Shown here: positions 5,350-5,810 of the stretch, one piece after another | How positions within the stretch are numbered: position 1 is the first letter of the stretch | How the letters are laid out: each line of letters opens with the position of its first letter | Origin: Methanosarcinales archaeon | GTDB taxonomy: Archaea > Halobacteriota > Methanosarcinia > Methanotrichales > Methanotrichaceae | Assembly (NCBI GenBank): GCA_013415595.1 | Contig: JAAEEW010000258.1 | Location: forward strand, 1-5,810 | Length of the DNA: 5,810 nt | Direction: 5' to 3' | Translations under genes and position numbers: made by a program | The notes under the pieces: generated by a model | What the model was told of the DNA's origin: nothing | The model's input: only the letters and a program-made list of their open reading frames with translations | The model's database searches: none

Positions 5350-5810
5350 ATGACTGCCAATCAAGACCAATCCAATCACAGCGAATCCAATCACATCGAA
5401 CCCAACCGGAGTGCCCCGGGGAAGGGCGAACTCGACGAGAACCAGTCCGTCAATAGGGAATTAGATAAGATGGAATCCGAGCAAAATGTGCCCGCCCAGG
5501 ACCAGCTGGATGAAAGCGAGCTCGACAGGGGGGAGACTGAGCAGACCGAACTCGATCACCATGAGATAGATCACGGTGATCTCGACCACAGCGAAATAGA
5601 TAATGGCGAACTAGATCACAGTGAGATTTGCGATGGCGAGAGGGATCACAGTGAGATGGATGACGGCGACATAGCTCACATCGAGCTTGATCACGGCAAG
5701 AAAGATGACAGTGAGCCGGAGATAGGCCTGCAGGAGGCTGCAGGCGGCCTGCTGGAAACAGCCCGGAAAGTGCTCCAGCTGGGACCGATCTGCGACAACT
5801 GCCTGGGACG
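5350..5810 (+). CDS. pus10: tRNA pseudouridine synthase Pus10, 3'-truncated, with long repetitive N-terminal extension
   Basis: Archaeal Pus10 isomerises U54 and U55 of the tRNA T-loop to pseudouridine. Only 153 codons are visible. The enzyme proper starts near residue 122: a helix GLLETARKVLQLG (133-145) leads into PICDNCLGR, the family's N-terminal entry in which C148 and C151 are the first two zinc ligands of the THUMP-containing domain. The catalytic domain lies beyond the window. Residues 2-121 are an unusual acidic, His-rich extension built of 5-residue units, which I do not recognise from other Pus10 proteins. ATG 5350 is preferred because the repeat register runs without a break to residue 2 and because AGGA precedes it; in-frame ATGs at 5470 and 5656 lie within the repeat. 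The link to trmY (Ψ54 methylation) supports the identification, which otherwise rests mainly on the CDNCLGR motif. Confidence 0.85.
   Translation, partial: MTANQDQSNHSESNHIEPNRSAPGKGELDENQSVNRELDKMESEQNVPAQDQLDESELDRGETEQTELDHHEIDHGDLDHSEIDNGELDHSEICDGERDHSEMDDGDIAHIELDHGKKDDSEPEIGLQEAAGGLLETARKVLQLGPICDNCLG
5353..5712 (+). repeat. 24-unit 15-bp in-frame repeat array in the pus10 5' end
   Basis: Counting 15-bp steps back from 5712 reaches codon 2 (5353) with no indel: 24 pentapeptide units. The last 11 (5548-5712, residues 67-121) are regular, e.g. ELDHH, EIDHG, DLDHS, EIDNG, ELDHS, with consensus E-[L/I]-D-H-[S/G]. Earlier units are decayed but in phase (QSNHS, ESNHI, ELDEN, ELDKM, QLDES, ELDRG). 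The regular part has 22 acidic and 3 Lys/Arg residues out of 55. No signal peptide or membrane segment is present. It could be a disordered acidic tail, a metal-binding His/Asp segment, or a distant pentapeptide-repeat β-helix; the sequence does not decide. Confidence 0.85.

Noticed and set aside
5470..5658. Internal ATGs at 5470 and 5656 as the true pus10 start
   Set aside because: The 15-bp register continues upstream of both to codon 2, there is no clear ribosome site before them, and a start at either would still leave repeats in the protein. Not excluded experimentally.
5353..5712. CRISPR array or non-coding tandem repeat
   Set aside because: Units are contiguous with no spacers, stay in frame, and vary mainly at third codon positions, which marks a protein repeat.

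Overview
The window reads as a stretch of GC-rich archaeal chromosome, most likely a methanogen of the Methanothrix/Methanosarcina side of the Euryarchaeota. The archaeal call rests on TrmY and Pus10, which together make the archaeal tRNA nucleotide m1Ψ54, on a short archaeal-type OMP decarboxylase, and on TATA/BRE-like promoters with leaderless or near-leaderless starts. A DnaK/DnaJ pair fits too, since these chaperones are found in only some archaea, including methanosarcinal methanogens. The genus-level placement is inference.

Layout: (1) 1-2775, plus strand: the 3' three quarters of dnaK followed by complete dnaJ, an Hsp70 chaperone operon whose upstream part (probably grpE) lies outside. 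(2) 2776-2950: a convergent intergenic gap with several inverted repeats and a T-run. (3) 2951-3250, minus: a small thiamine-binding-family (MTH1187/YqgV, DUF77) gene with its own promoter. (4) 3325-4627, minus: a two-gene unit, a HAD-superfamily hydrolase followed 22 bp later by pyrF (OMP decarboxylase, last step of UMP synthesis). (5) 4628-4717: a compact divergent promoter region. (6) 4718-5810, plus: trmY followed 17 bp later by the start of pus10, cut by the window end.

The last two genes form a coherent pathway. Archaeal Pus10 makes Ψ54 (and Ψ55) in the tRNA T-loop, and TrmY methylates Ψ54 to m1Ψ54. The most unusual object in the window is the N-terminus of this Pus10. Before the conserved CxxC entry of the enzyme (C148/C151) lies an extension of about 120 residues. 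It is made entirely of in-register 5-residue (15-bp) units, degenerate at first and then very regular, with an E-[L/I]-D-H-[S/G] pattern and a superimposed 10-residue alternation. It is strongly acidic and histidine-rich, and its units differ mainly at synonymous codon positions, which suggests the peptide itself is kept.

All other genes look intact and ordinary for their families. No RNA genes, insertion sequences, CRISPR arrays or replication origins were seen.
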